Numbered from the stretch's first letter, positions 35,947-44,378 are shown. The stretch: 64,000 nt of DNA from Neotamlana laminarinivorans (GCF_020523925.1 NZ_JAJAPW010000005.1:1-64000); one strand, 5' to 3'. Program-made: numbers and translations. The notes: generated by a model not told the origin, from the sequence alone.

Positions 35947-37644
35947 ATGAAGAAGAATCTTCTAACAGTTCTTACATTAATTTTACCAGTTTTAACATTT
36001 GCACAAGAAGAAGTTGGTCTCGATCAAAAAATAGATCAAGCTTTTGCTCCAATAGCTAACTTTTTTAAAAACGTTGTGTTTTTTCCTATTTATCAAGGGG
36101 AAGAATTTACAATTCCATTTGTATTATTACTTTTAGTAGGAAGCGCTTTGTTCTTTACTATTTATTTTGGTTTCCCAAACATTCGTTACTTCTGGACAGC
36201 AATAAATACAGTACGTGGTAAATATGAAGATATTGAAAAGCACGGTGCTCAAGAGCTTTATGGTGAAGATGGTATTGCTCAAGGTCAAGATTTAACTAAT
36301 GTAGATATAGAAGAACATTTAGTAAGTGTAGAAGACGATTTAGCTGTAGATGGCGATATTGTTGATACCATACGAGATGAAAGCTCAGAAGGGGAAGTGT
36401 CTCACTTTCAGGCTTTAGCAACTGCGGTTTCAGGTACAGTAGGTAATGGTAACATTGCGGGTGTAGCTTTAGCTATTGCTTTAGGTGGTCCAGGAGCAAC
36501 CTTTTGGATGATTATTTGTGGTCTTTTAGGTATGTCTACTAAGTTTGTAGAATGTACTTTAGGTGTTCAATATCGCGATGTAGGTGAAGATGGTACTGTT
36601 TACGGTGGTCCAATGTATTACATAAGTAAAGGGTTAAAATCAAAAGGATTTAAAACCTTAGGGAAAATTGCAGCAGGTATTTTTGCAGTATTTTGTATTG
36701 GTGGTTCGTTTGGTGGTGGTAACGCAGCACAATCTAACCAAGCAACTATAGTAATTAAAGAGCTTTTTAACTGGCAAAGTACTGCAGCAGGTGCAATTGT
36801 AGGTTTAGTATTAGCTGTTTTAGTTGGTATTATAATAATTGGAGGTATTAAGCGTATAGCATCGGTAACTGAAAAAGTCGTGCCTTTTATGGCTTTAATG
36901 TATATAATAGCTTGTGTTTATATAATCTTTAGTAATTTCTCTTTAATTGATGATGCTATTGGTTTAATTGTAAAAGAAGCATTTAATCCAACAGCATTTG
37001 GTGTAGGCTCGGTAATAGGAGTTTTACTAGTAGGTTTTAAACGTGCGGCGTTCTCTAACGAAGCTGGAGCTGGTTCGGCATCAATAGCGCACTCTGCGGT
37101 AAGAACAAAATATTCTGCTTCAGAAGGACTTGTAGCTTTATTAGAGCCATTTATTGATACTGTTGTAATTTGTACTATGACGGCTTTAGTTATTATTATT
37201 TTTAACTTTGGAGGCTTTTTTGAGTATGGTGGAGACGGTTCAGGTGTTGTGTTTATAGATGGTGAACCTTTTGAAGGTGCAGGTATTACATCTAAAGCAT
37301 TTGCGCAATATATTCCTTACTCTAATATATTTTTAACTATAGCTGTAGTATTATTTGCTGTATCAACAATGATTTCGTGGTCATACTACGGATTACAATC
37401 ATGGAAATTTTTATTCGGAAGAGGTAAAGTTGCCGATTTAGTTTATAAAATATTATTCTTAACCTTTGTTGTAATTGGTGCAGCAGCCAGTATGGGGTCA
37501 ATTTGGTCGTTCTCCGATGCGATGATTTTCGCTATGATTTTCCCTAACATGGTTGGTTTATTCCTATTATTCCCAGTGGTTAAAAAACAATTAAATCGCT
37601 ATCTTGATGCTATTAAGCTAAAAGTAGATGCTATTGAAGATTAA
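35947..37644 (+). CDS. AgcS-family sodium:amino acid symporter with N-terminal extension
   Basis: A 565-residue alanine or glycine:Na+ symporter of the inner membrane. AgcS signatures are HFQALATAVSGTVGNGNIAGVALAI, GPGATFWMIICGLLGMSTKFVEC, TVYGGPMYYI and FKRAAFSNEAGAGSASIAHSA. Two features are unusual. The N-terminus looks like a cleavable signal peptide (MKKNLLTVLTLILPVLTFAQ followed by EEVG), and residues 91-150 form an acidic loop (20 of 60 are Asp or Glu) between the first helices and the AgcS core. HhH and acyl-CoA dehydrogenase genes follow closely. Confidence 0.92.
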   Translation: MKKNLLTVLTLILPVLTFAQEEVGLDQKIDQAFAPIANFFKNVVFFPIYQGEEFTIPFVLLLLVGSALFFTIYFGFPNIRYFWTAINTVRGKYEDIEKHGAQELYGEDGIAQGQDLTNVDIEEHLVSVEDDLAVDGDIVDTIRDESSEGEVSHFQALATAVSGTVGNGNIAGVALAIALGGPGATFWMIICGLLGMSTKFVECTLGVQYRDVGEDGTVYGGPMYYISKGLKSKGFKTLGKIAAGIFAVFCIGGSFGGGNAAQSNQATIVIKELFNWQSTAAGAIVGLVLAVLVGIIIIGGIKRIASVTEKVVPFMALMYIIACVYIIFSNFSLIDDAIGLIVKEAFNPTAFGVGSVIGVLLVGFKRAAFSNEAGAGSASIAHSAVRTKYSASEGLVALLEPFIDTVVICTMTALVIIIFNFGGFFEYGGDGSGVVFIDGEPFEGAGITSKAFAQYIPYSNIFLTIAVVLFAVSTMISWSYYGLQSWKFLFGRGKVADLVYKILFLTFVVIGAAASMGSIWSFSDAMIFAMIFPNMVGLFLLFPVVKKQLNRYLDAIKLKVDAIED

Positions 37645-37665
37645 ACTTTAACTAACTCAACTCTA

Positions 37666-38538
37666 ATGCTATCCCATTTCAAGTTTACTAAACAACAGCG
37701 AAATGGGATTTTGCTTTTATTAACCATTATTATTGGTTTACAATGTGCTTATTTTTTTATTGATTTTTCTGCCGAAAGTGAACCAATAAACCCAGAAGAA
37801 TATCTAGCCTTTGAAAAAGAATACGATTCTATTAAAAAAATAAAATTAGAGTTAAGTAAACCTAAATTATACCCTTTTAATCCTAATTACATTTCAGATT
37901 TTAAAGGCTCTAATTTAGGAATGACTAATGAAGAAACTGATAGATTATTAGCTTTTAGAAAACAAGGTAAATGGATTAATTCGGCTAAACAATTTCAAGA
38001 AGTAACACAAGTATCAGATTCTCTTCTAAATCAAATATCACCTTATTTTAAGTTTCCAGACTGGGTAAATAGAGATACACAACCAAATAGCAAATCACGC
38101 TTCAACAAAAATAAAGAAGAAAAGCAAGATTTAAATAAAGCAACAGCACAACAATTGCAAACAGTTTTTGGTGTTGGAGAAGTTTACGCGAAACGAATAG
38201 TAAGGTTTAGAAATAAATTCCCAGGTGGTTTTATTGCCGATGTACAGCTAAACGATGTGTATGGGTTGAAGCCTGAAGTAACAAAAAGGATTACCCAAAA
38301 GTTCACGGTTAAAACACCTCGAGTAGTTAAAAAAATAAATGTCAATACAGCCACTGTTAACGATTTTGTAACCGTTCAGCATATCGATTACGATTTAGCA
38401 AATGAAATAATAGCGTATAGAAATTCTCTTAATGGTTTTAAATCCATCCAAGATCTAAAAAAAGTAAATGGTTTTCCTGTAAATAAATTTGAGATAATTG
38501 AATTATATTTGCAAACCGAAAATTATTTAAATGAATAA
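37666..38538 (+). CDS. ComEA-like helix-hairpin-helix protein
   Basis: A 290-residue protein with an N-terminal transmembrane anchor (about residues 14-33) and three HhH-type units: SNLGMTNEETDRLLAFRKQGKWI (about 78-115), DLNKATAQQLQTVFGVGEVYAKRIVRFR (about 150-205) and INVNTATVNDFVTVQHIDYDLANEIIAYR (about 225-285). ComEA proteins bind DNA during uptake, but anchored Bacteroidota versions have no proven role. Its 3' end overlaps the next gene by 8 bases. Confidence 0.86.
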   Translation: MLSHFKFTKQQRNGILLLLTIIIGLQCAYFFIDFSAESEPINPEEYLAFEKEYDSIKKIKLELSKPKLYPFNPNYISDFKGSNLGMTNEETDRLLAFRKQGKWINSAKQFQEVTQVSDSLLNQISPYFKFPDWVNRDTQPNSKSRFNKNKEEKQDLNKATAQQLQTVFGVGEVYAKRIVRFRNKFPGGFIADVQLNDVYGLKPEVTKRITQKFTVKTPRVVKKINVNTATVNDFVTVQHIDYDLANEIIAYRNSLNGFKSIQDLKKVNGFPVNKFEIIELYLQTENYLNE

Positions 38539-39697
38539 CATATACTTCACTGAAGAACACAACCTTTTTAGACAGAGTTTAAAAGACTTTTTACAAAAAG
38601 AAGTTGTACCGAATATTAATAATTGGGAAAAATCAGGTGTAATAGATAAATCTATTTGGACTAAGTTAGGTGAAATGGGTTTTTTAGGGATAAACTATCC
38701 TGAAACTTATGGGGGTTTAGGTTTAGATTTTTTTTACACAGTTATTTTACTTGAAGAACTTCAAAAAATAAATTCAGGCGGTTTTGCTGCAGCAGTTTGG
38801 GCTCATGTATATTTGGCCATGACGCATTTAAATGCAGAAGCTAGCGAAACCATTAAAGAAAAATATTTATCTGCAAGTATTGCTGGTGAAAAAATAGGAT
38901 GTCTTTGTATTACTGAACCTTTTGGTGGAAGTGATGTGGCAGGAATGCGTACTACTGCAGTAAAAGACGGTAATGTATATGTTATTAATGGTTCTAAAAC
39001 ATTTATTACTAATGGTGTTTATAGCGATTACTTAATTGTTGCAGCTAAAACCACACCAGAATTAGGAAATAAGGGCATAAGTATATTTCTTATAGATAGA
39101 GAAACTCCTGGTGTTTCTGCAACAAAGCTAGATAAGTTAGGGTGGAGAGCATCAGACACAGGTGAAATAGCTTTCGATAATGTTAAAATACCTGTTGAAA
39201 ATTTAATGGGAGAAGAAAACAAAGGCTTCTCTTATATCATGCAACACTTTGCATCCGAACGTTTAATTATGGGAATTAATGCCCATGCTCGCGCAGAATT
39301 TGCTTTAGAGTATGCCTTGGACTATATGAAGGAGCGTAAGGCATTTGGTAAATCAATCAATCAGTTTCAAGCCTTAAGACATAAAATTGCTGATTTGTAC
39401 ACCGAAATGGAATTCTGTAAAACTTTTAATTATGCTGTAGCTAACCAATTAAACAAAGGAGAATATGCGGTTAAAGAAGCTACTATGTCTAAATTAAAAT
39501 CTACAAAAATGGCCGATGAGGTTATGTACGAATGTTTACAGTTTTTAGGTGGTTATGGTTACATGGAAGAATACCCAATGGCACGACTGCTTCGCGATAG
39601 CAGGTTAGGTCCAATTGGTGGTGGAACATCAGAAATACTTCGAGAAATATTATCAAAAATTATCATAGATAATAAATCATACAAACCAGCAACTTAA
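38531..39697 (+). CDS. acyl-CoA dehydrogenase
   Basis: A 388-residue FAD enzyme catalysing the first step of beta-oxidation or a branched-chain counterpart. Signatures are CLCITEPFGGSDVAGMRTTA, GSKTFITNG, ERKAFGKSINQFQALRHKIAD and QFLGGYGYMEEYPMARLLRDSR. The position of the usual C-terminal catalytic Glu reads IGGGTSEI, with Gly. Glu243 in ASERLIMG matches the alternative catalytic Glu of the isovaleryl/long-chain subclass. The gene overlaps the HhH gene by 8 bases. Substrate not known. Confidence 0.93.
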   Translation: MNNIYFTEEHNLFRQSLKDFLQKEVVPNINNWEKSGVIDKSIWTKLGEMGFLGINYPETYGGLGLDFFYTVILLEELQKINSGGFAAAVWAHVYLAMTHLNAEASETIKEKYLSASIAGEKIGCLCITEPFGGSDVAGMRTTAVKDGNVYVINGSKTFITNGVYSDYLIVAAKTTPELGNKGISIFLIDRETPGVSATKLDKLGWRASDTGEIAFDNVKIPVENLMGEENKGFSYIMQHFASERLIMGINAHARAEFALEYALDYMKERKAFGKSINQFQALRHKIADLYTEMEFCKTFNYAVANQLNKGEYAVKEATMSKLKSTKMADEVMYECLQFLGGYGYMEEYPMARLLRDSRLGPIGGGTSEILREILSKIIIDNKSYKPAT

Positions 39698-39710
39698 TTT
39701 TAAGTTGTTT

Positions 39711-40643
39711 TTAGCGCCAATTTATTTTAACAAACCTAGAATTCTTTTTAAAGGCTTCTGGTGTGTGTTTTAAAATTGATTTTCTTAAAGCGGTAATTAA
39801 GGCTTCTTTTGTAAAGTTTTTGTGCGTTACAATGCTAATTTCTCGAACGGGTTCTGGAGATTCAAATCTAACAATATGTTTTTTATCAGTAGCTTCATTG
39901 TATGATAACTCAGGAATTAAAGTATAACCAGAAATTTTATTTATTAGGGGTTTTAATGTTTCAATAGAGCCGCCTTCCATTAAAATATTGCGTTCAAACT
40001 CTACGTTTTTTAGTTCGCATAATTTTAGCATTTGGTCTCTAAAACAATGCCCTTTTGCCAATAGCCATAAACCTTCGGGTTTTAAGTCTTCGCTACTTAT
40101 TTTGTTTTTTCCTTTTGTTATAGATTTTATATTATCGGTGTAAACTAAAAAGGGTTCGTAAAACAAAGGGGTTTCAATAATATTTTTTTCGTTTAAAGGA
40201 GTCGCTAATATACCAATGTCTAATTGTTGTTTTTCTAATTTTTCTATAATGTCTTCACTGTGTAATTCTAGTATTTTGAGTTTTGTTTGTGTATGTTTTT
40301 CTAAAAATTCTTTTATAAATAAAGGCAATAAGTAAGGTGCAAGTGTTGGTATTATGCCAATACTAAAGGTGCCGTTCATATTTGTTTTTTCATCATTAAC
40401 AGTGCCTTTTAATTCATCAATTAAAACCAAAATGTCTCTAGATTTTTTTATAAAGTCTTTACCTAAAGGTGTTGGTTTTAAAGGTTGACTAGTTCTATCA
40501 AATAAAATTAATCCTATCTGGTCTTCTAATTTTTTTACTTGTAGGGTTAATGTAGGTTGTGCTACGTTGCAACTCTCAGAAGCTTTTACAAAGTTTCTAA
40601 AATTATCTAATGCCACTATATATTTTAATTGTTGAATCGTCAT
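39711..40643 (-). CDS. oxyR: peroxide-sensing LysR regulator OxyR
   Basis: A 310-residue LysR-type regulator. The N-terminal winged helix has FVKASESCNVAQPTLTLQVKKLEDQIGLILFDR. The effector domain carries the redox pair in KGHCFRDQMLKLC, Cys200 and Cys209, equivalent to Cys199 and Cys208 of E. coli OxyR, so H2O2 should form a disulfide that activates it. It is divergent from the exported catalase, with 86 bases between start codons, the classical arrangement for OxyR and its target. Confidence 0.94.
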   Translation of the reverse strand: MTIQQLKYIVALDNFRNFVKASESCNVAQPTLTLQVKKLEDQIGLILFDRTSQPLKPTPLGKDFIKKSRDILVLIDELKGTVNDEKTNMNGTFSIGIIPTLAPYLLPLFIKEFLEKHTQTKLKILELHSEDIIEKLEKQQLDIGILATPLNEKNIIETPLFYEPFLVYTDNIKSITKGKNKISSEDLKPEGLWLLAKGHCFRDQMLKLCELKNVEFERNILMEGGSIETLKPLINKISGYTLIPELSYNEATDKKHIVRFESPEPVREISIVTHKNFTKEALITALRKSILKHTPEAFKKNSRFVKINWR

Positions 40644-40676
40644 TATTTATATTGTAAATATTAGTTGTTTAATTAT

Positions 40677-40711
40677 CTATTTGATAAATATAGTAGCTCT
40701 GCTTTAATTTG
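40677..40711 (+). promoter_or_regulatory. katA promoter with possible OxyR-region dyad
   Basis: TTTG at 40680-40683, 20 bases, then TTAATTTG at 40704-40711 (one mismatch to TAnnTTTG). A short dyad CTAT-N9-ATAG (40677-40693) overlaps the -33 region and recalls the ATAG/CTAT blocks of OxyR sites, though it is short. The element also shows that the upstream TTG at 40709 is not the start. Confidence 0.5.
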
Positions 40712-40729
40712 CCAAAAAATAATTTAAAC

Positions 40730-42250
40730 ATGAAACAAATCAGCATTACTTTTTTAACTATTCTAATGTCAACTTTTGCTATAGCACAAGAAATGACAAC
40801 TAACTTTGGTGCGCCCGTTGGCGATAACCAAAACTCAAAAACCGTTGGTGAGTACGGTCCTGTTTTATTGGAAGATATTCATCTAATAGAAAAATTAGCA
40901 GCATTTGATAGAGAACGTATTCCAGAACGCGTTGTACACCCAAGAGGGGCAGGTGCATTTGGAGTTTTTGAAGCCTCTGCAGATATGTCGAAGTATACAA
41001 TTGCGGCACCTTTTCAGCAAGTTGGAAAAACAACAGAGTTAGCAGTAAGGTTCTCTACAGTAATTCATGGTAAAGGTTCTCCAGAAACAGCAAGAGATCC
41101 AAGAGGTTTTGCGGTAAAGTTTTACACAGAGCAAGGTAATTACGATATTGTTGGTAACAATTTACCTATCTTCTTTATTAGAGATGCCATTAAGTTTCCA
41201 GATATGGTGCACTCTTTAAAGCCATCCCCTGTTACTAACAAACAAGACCCAAACAGATTTTTCGATTTCTTTTCGCATATTCCAGAAGCCACGCATATGT
41301 TAACTCGTGTGTATTCAGATTACGGAATTCCAGCAGGTTATCAATTCATGAATGGTAGTAGTGTTCATGGTTATAAATGGATTAATGCTAAAGGTGAGGT
41401 AACTTATGTGAAATACCATTGGGAATCTAAACAAGGTGAGAAAAATTTAACAGTAGCTGAAGCTGAAGTACAACAAGGTAAAGATTGGCAACATGCCACA
41501 ATAAGTTTACGTAATGCTATTGATAGTAAAAATTACCCACAATGGGATTTGTACGTGCAACTAATTAAACCAGAAGATTTACATAGTTTCGATTTCTTCC
41601 CGTTAGATGCTACTAAAGATTGGCCAGCTGATAAAATTGAGCGCATTAAAATTGGAACGATGACGTTAAATAGAAATCCTGTTAATTATTTTCAAGAGGT
41701 AGAGTCTATCGCATTTGCTCCTGGTTCATTAATTCCAGGCGTACAAGCTTCAGAAGATAAATTATTACAAGGGCGTTTATTCTCTTATTTCGATACGCAA
41801 AGACACCGTTTAGGTCCAAACTTTCAGCAAATTGAAGTGAATAAGCCAAAACAAAAAGTGGTTAACTATAATTCTGATAGTTTTTCAAGCTCAAGAAACG
41901 ATGAGTTTGATAACCCAGATGTAAACTATCAACCAAGTTCTAGAACAGCTGTTTCAGATACCGAGAAATATAAATATGTTCAAGAAACTTTAAACAATGT
42001 AACAATTACTCAGCAAAAAATTACAAAAACTAACGATTTTAGTCAGGCTGGAGATTTTTACAGATCATTATCAAAGCAAGAGCAAGAAAACTTAATAAGT
42101 AATCTGGCTGGAGATTTAGCTAAGGTAAAAGATAAAAATACACAAAAAACCATGATTACTTATTTCTATAAAGCAGATAGAAATTATGGAATGAGTTTAG
42201 CAAAAGCACTTGGTTTTTCAATGAGCGATTTTATGGGTGGTAAACACTAA
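40730..42250 (+). CDS. katA: exported monofunctional haem catalase
   Basis: A 506-residue clade-3-like catalase that splits H2O2. It has a Sec signal peptide (MKQISITFLTILMSTFAIAQ), so it acts in the periplasm. Active-site residues are seen: His in RVVHPRGAGAFGVFE, Asn in DIVGNNLPIFFIRDA, and the proximal Tyr in RLFSYFDTQRHRLGPNF. An in-frame TTG at 40709 would add seven residues ahead of the signal peptide but overlaps the promoter. The C-terminal 80 residues (KYKYVQETLNNVT ... SFSMSDFMGGKH) form a helical extension. It is divergent from oxyR and followed by a hairpin, a hemA paralog and an ankyrin gene. Confidence 0.95.
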   Translation: MKQISITFLTILMSTFAIAQEMTTNFGAPVGDNQNSKTVGEYGPVLLEDIHLIEKLAAFDRERIPERVVHPRGAGAFGVFEASADMSKYTIAAPFQQVGKTTELAVRFSTVIHGKGSPETARDPRGFAVKFYTEQGNYDIVGNNLPIFFIRDAIKFPDMVHSLKPSPVTNKQDPNRFFDFFSHIPEATHMLTRVYSDYGIPAGYQFMNGSSVHGYKWINAKGEVTYVKYHWESKQGEKNLTVAEAEVQQGKDWQHATISLRNAIDSKNYPQWDLYVQLIKPEDLHSFDFFPLDATKDWPADKIERIKIGTMTLNRNPVNYFQEVESIAFAPGSLIPGVQASEDKLLQGRLFSYFDTQRHRLGPNFQQIEVNKPKQKVVNYNSDSFSSSRNDEFDNPDVNYQPSSRTAVSDTEKYKYVQETLNNVTITQQKITKTNDFSQAGDFYRSLSKQEQENLISNLAGDLAKVKDKNTQKTMITYFYKADRNYGMSLAKALGFSMSDFMGGKH

Positions 42251-42267
42251 AAGTTGAGTTGATTATT

Positions 42268-42300
42268 ATTCTGCGAAGCTTATAGTTTCGCAGAATTTTT
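42268..42300 (+). terminator. hairpin with short T-run between katA and hemA paralog
   Basis: A perfect 10-bp stem ATTCTGCGAA/TTCGCAGAAT with a 9-base loop, then five T. It ends two bases before the next possible start codon (42303). It may terminate, attenuate, or stabilise the katA mRNA end. Confidence 0.75.
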
Positions 42301-42302
42301 AA

Positions 42303-43397
42303 ATGAGGTTTAAAATGATGATGAAAAAATTATTGTACATAGGCATAACACACGAAACAAGTAAAGCTTCAGAAAGAGCGTTTTATGCGTTTACATCTTC
42401 TGAAAAAGAAAGACTAATTACTGCTTTAAGGTTAAAAATTAATGTGGAAGGCATAGCAATTTTAAGTACTTGTAATAGAATGGAGTTGTATATTGAAACC
42501 AGTAATGGAACTCCAGAAATTATAAAAGATGTTTTAGTAAATTTTGCCCAAACATTACATAATACAGCTTTAAACAAGTCGTTGTTTACACTTCATCACA
42601 CTACAGCTGCTACGGTTAAACATTTGGCAACAGTTGCAAGTGGTTTAAAGTCATCAATTATTGGTGATAAACAAATTATTACTCAAATTCGTATTGCGTA
42701 TAAAGAAGCAGTAGCGCAAAATAGGCAAGGTACTTTGCTGGAAAGAGCTTTTCAGGCTGTATTTAAAAGTCATAAACGTATAACAAAGGAAACACTGTAT
42801 TTTACAGGAAGTACATCTACTTCATATGTAACTTTAAAATTGGTTAAAGATTATTTTAATGCAAATAATATTGAAAACGGAAAAGTACTATTAATAGGAG
42901 CTGGAGATATGATTCAAGATATTTTAAAATATCTTAAAAAAATACAGTTCTCCAATGTTTATATTTCTAACAGAACGCATATAAAAGCTCAAGAAATTGC
43001 TGAAAAATATCAACTAAATATTGTTAACTGGGATGATGTTGAAAATAATAATTTAGAAGATTTTAATGCTATAATTTCAGCAGTAAGTAATAGAAAGAAC
43101 ATTATGTGCAATACTAAATTGAATCAAACAAATCGTATTTATTTAGATTTAGCAGTGCCTTTTAATGTGAGTGATAGTTTAGGAGTTGTAAATCCTATTT
43201 ATAATATAGAAGATATATCAAAGGAAGTAAATAAGGTTAATGGTATGCAAAATAACGCTATTCCTGTTGTAGAGAATATCATTAATCAAGAGGTGAAAAG
43301 TTATATAACCTGGGTTAATAATTATAATAATAGAAGGTTGAAAAATGATAAACCTTATAAATTTATTGAAGCCAAAAAGTATCTTTCAGCATCATAA
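42303..43397 (+). CDS. divergent glutamyl-tRNA reductase paralog
   Basis: A 364-residue HemA-family protein. Glutamyl-tRNA reductase makes glutamate semialdehyde, the committed step of haem synthesis. The catalytic Cys region is intact (AILSTCNRMELY), as is the NADPH Rossmann domain (GKVLLIGAGDMIQDILKYL ... VYISNRTHIKAQEIA). Divergence is seen where the family has GLDSxVLGExQILGQ; here it is GLKSSIIGDKQIITQ. The C-terminal dimerisation domain is short (family usually 410-430 residues). The start may be any of ATG 42303, 42315, 42318 or 42321; MKKLLYIGITHE looks most natural. Next to catalase, it would raise haem supply under peroxide stress. Confidence 0.85.
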   Translation: MRFKMMMKKLLYIGITHETSKASERAFYAFTSSEKERLITALRLKINVEGIAILSTCNRMELYIETSNGTPEIIKDVLVNFAQTLHNTALNKSLFTLHHTTAATVKHLATVASGLKSSIIGDKQIITQIRIAYKEAVAQNRQGTLLERAFQAVFKSHKRITKETLYFTGSTSTSYVTLKLVKDYFNANNIENGKVLLIGAGDMIQDILKYLKKIQFSNVYISNRTHIKAQEIAEKYQLNIVNWDDVENNNLEDFNAIISAVSNRKNIMCNTKLNQTNRIYLDLAVPFNVSDSLGVVNPIYNIEDISKEVNKVNGMQNNAIPVVENIINQEVKSYITWVNNYNNRRLKNDKPYKFIEAKKYLSAS

Positions 43398-43425
43398 AAC
43401 AAAAATTTATAAAATAAGAATTGCT

Positions 43426-43959
43426 ATGAAAACGAAAATTATTTTAATTATAACATGTTTACTATTTAAAACGTTAAGCTCACAAACCGATTTTTTTTCG
43501 CTAGTAAGAAACGGAGATTTGACTACTATTAAAACCATGGTGTTAAAAGATAAAAGTATTGTTAATCAGTCAAACCATATGGGGTTTACGCCGTTAATAA
43601 TAGCTGTATATAATAATCAAACCGAAGTATCTCAATATTTAATAGCGCAAGGGGCAAATGTAAATGCTAAAGATAACAGCGGTAACACGGCACTTATGGG
43701 AGCTGCATTTAAAGGATTTGTAAAAGAAGCAAAACTTTTAATTGATTCTGGTGCGAATGTAAATGCGCAAAATTATAACAAAGCAACAGCTTTAACTTTT
43801 GTAGCTACTTTTGGTTCGGGTGAATTAGCTAATTTGCTTTTAAATGCAAATGCAGATATAACCATTAAAGACAGTGAAGGTAAAACGCCTTTAGACCATG
43901 CTATAGCACAAGGAAACAATGCTGTTTTAAATGTTATAAAAACAAAGTTTAAGGGCTAA
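43426..43959 (+). CDS. exported ankyrin-repeat protein linked to catalase
   Basis: A 177-residue protein with a signal peptide (MKTKIILIITCLLFKTLSSQ) and about four ankyrin repeats: MGFTPLIIAVYNNQTEVSQYLIAQGANVNAKD, GNTALMGAAFKGFVKEAKLLIDSGANVNAQ, KATALTFVATFGSGELANLLLNANADI and GKTPLDHAIAQGNNAVLNV. Similar small ankyrin proteins lie next to catalase genes in Pseudomonas aeruginosa (AnkB, needed for full KatB activity) and Campylobacter jejuni (Cj1386, haem delivery to KatA). The longer frame from 43345 overlaps the hemA 3' end and would hide the signal peptide, so ATG 43426 is preferred. Confidence 0.87.
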   Translation: MKTKIILIITCLLFKTLSSQTDFFSLVRNGDLTTIKTMVLKDKSIVNQSNHMGFTPLIIAVYNNQTEVSQYLIAQGANVNAKDNSGNTALMGAAFKGFVKEAKLLIDSGANVNAQNYNKATALTFVATFGSGELANLLLNANADITIKDSEGKTPLDHAIAQGNNAVLNVIKTKFKG

Positions 43960-43992
43960 TAAACAGTGATTTAATAAAAATTATAAATTAAA

Positions 43993-44022
43993 TTGTAAAT
44001 TTTAAATTAGTTTTTATATTTG
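43993..44022 (+). promoter_or_regulatory. rpsU: rpsU promoter
   Basis: TTG at 43993-43995, 19 bases, then TATATTTG at 44015-44022, a perfect -7 element followed by GCACC. Confidence 0.75.
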
Positions 44023-44043
44023 CACCCACAAAATCTGAAAAAG

Positions 44044-44051
44044 AGAGGAGG
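44044..44051 (+). promoter_or_regulatory. rpsU: strong Shine-Dalgarno of rpsU
   Basis: AGAGGAGG lies 9 bases before the rpsU ATG and could pair with the 16S 3' tail over most of its length. Other genes in the window lack such a sequence. Confidence 0.85.
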
Positions 44052-44060
44052 TTAAGAGCT

Positions 44061-44255
44061 ATGTTAATTATACCAATAAAAGAAGGAGAAAATATAGATA
44101 GAGCTTTAAAGCGTTACAAACGTAAGTTTGATAAAACTGGTACTAAGCGTGGATTACAAAATCGTAAGCAGTTTACCAAACCATCTATTGCTCGTAGAGC
44201 GCAATTACAAAAAGCGCAATATATCCAAACTCTTAGAGATGCAGAGTCATTATAA
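44061..44255 (+). CDS. rpsU: 30S ribosomal protein bS21
   Basis: A 64-residue protein beginning MLIIPIKEGENIDRALKRYKRKF, basic throughout. bS21 binds near the 3' end of 16S rRNA; in Flavobacterium ribosomes it helps hide the anti-Shine-Dalgarno. rpsU is the well-known exception that keeps a strong Shine-Dalgarno, so ribosomes lacking bS21 translate it preferentially. A promoter and terminator bracket it as a single-gene unit ahead of xerC. Confidence 0.97.
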   Translation: MLIIPIKEGENIDRALKRYKRKFDKTGTKRGLQNRKQFTKPSIARRAQLQKAQYIQTLRDAESL

Positions 44256-44274
44256 TACTTAAACTCTCAATATT

Positions 44275-44308
44275 AAAAATCCCACTAGTTACAAGTGGGA
44301 TTTTTTTG
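44275..44308 (+). terminator. rpsU terminator
   Basis: An 11-bp stem AAAATCCCACT/AGTGGGATTTT with a short loop and T-run. Confidence 0.92.
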
Positions 44309-44378
44309 TTTTATATCTTTACAATTGTATAAAGATGTGTAACTTTAGTACAATAAATTTAAAGTAAACTTCCAAATC

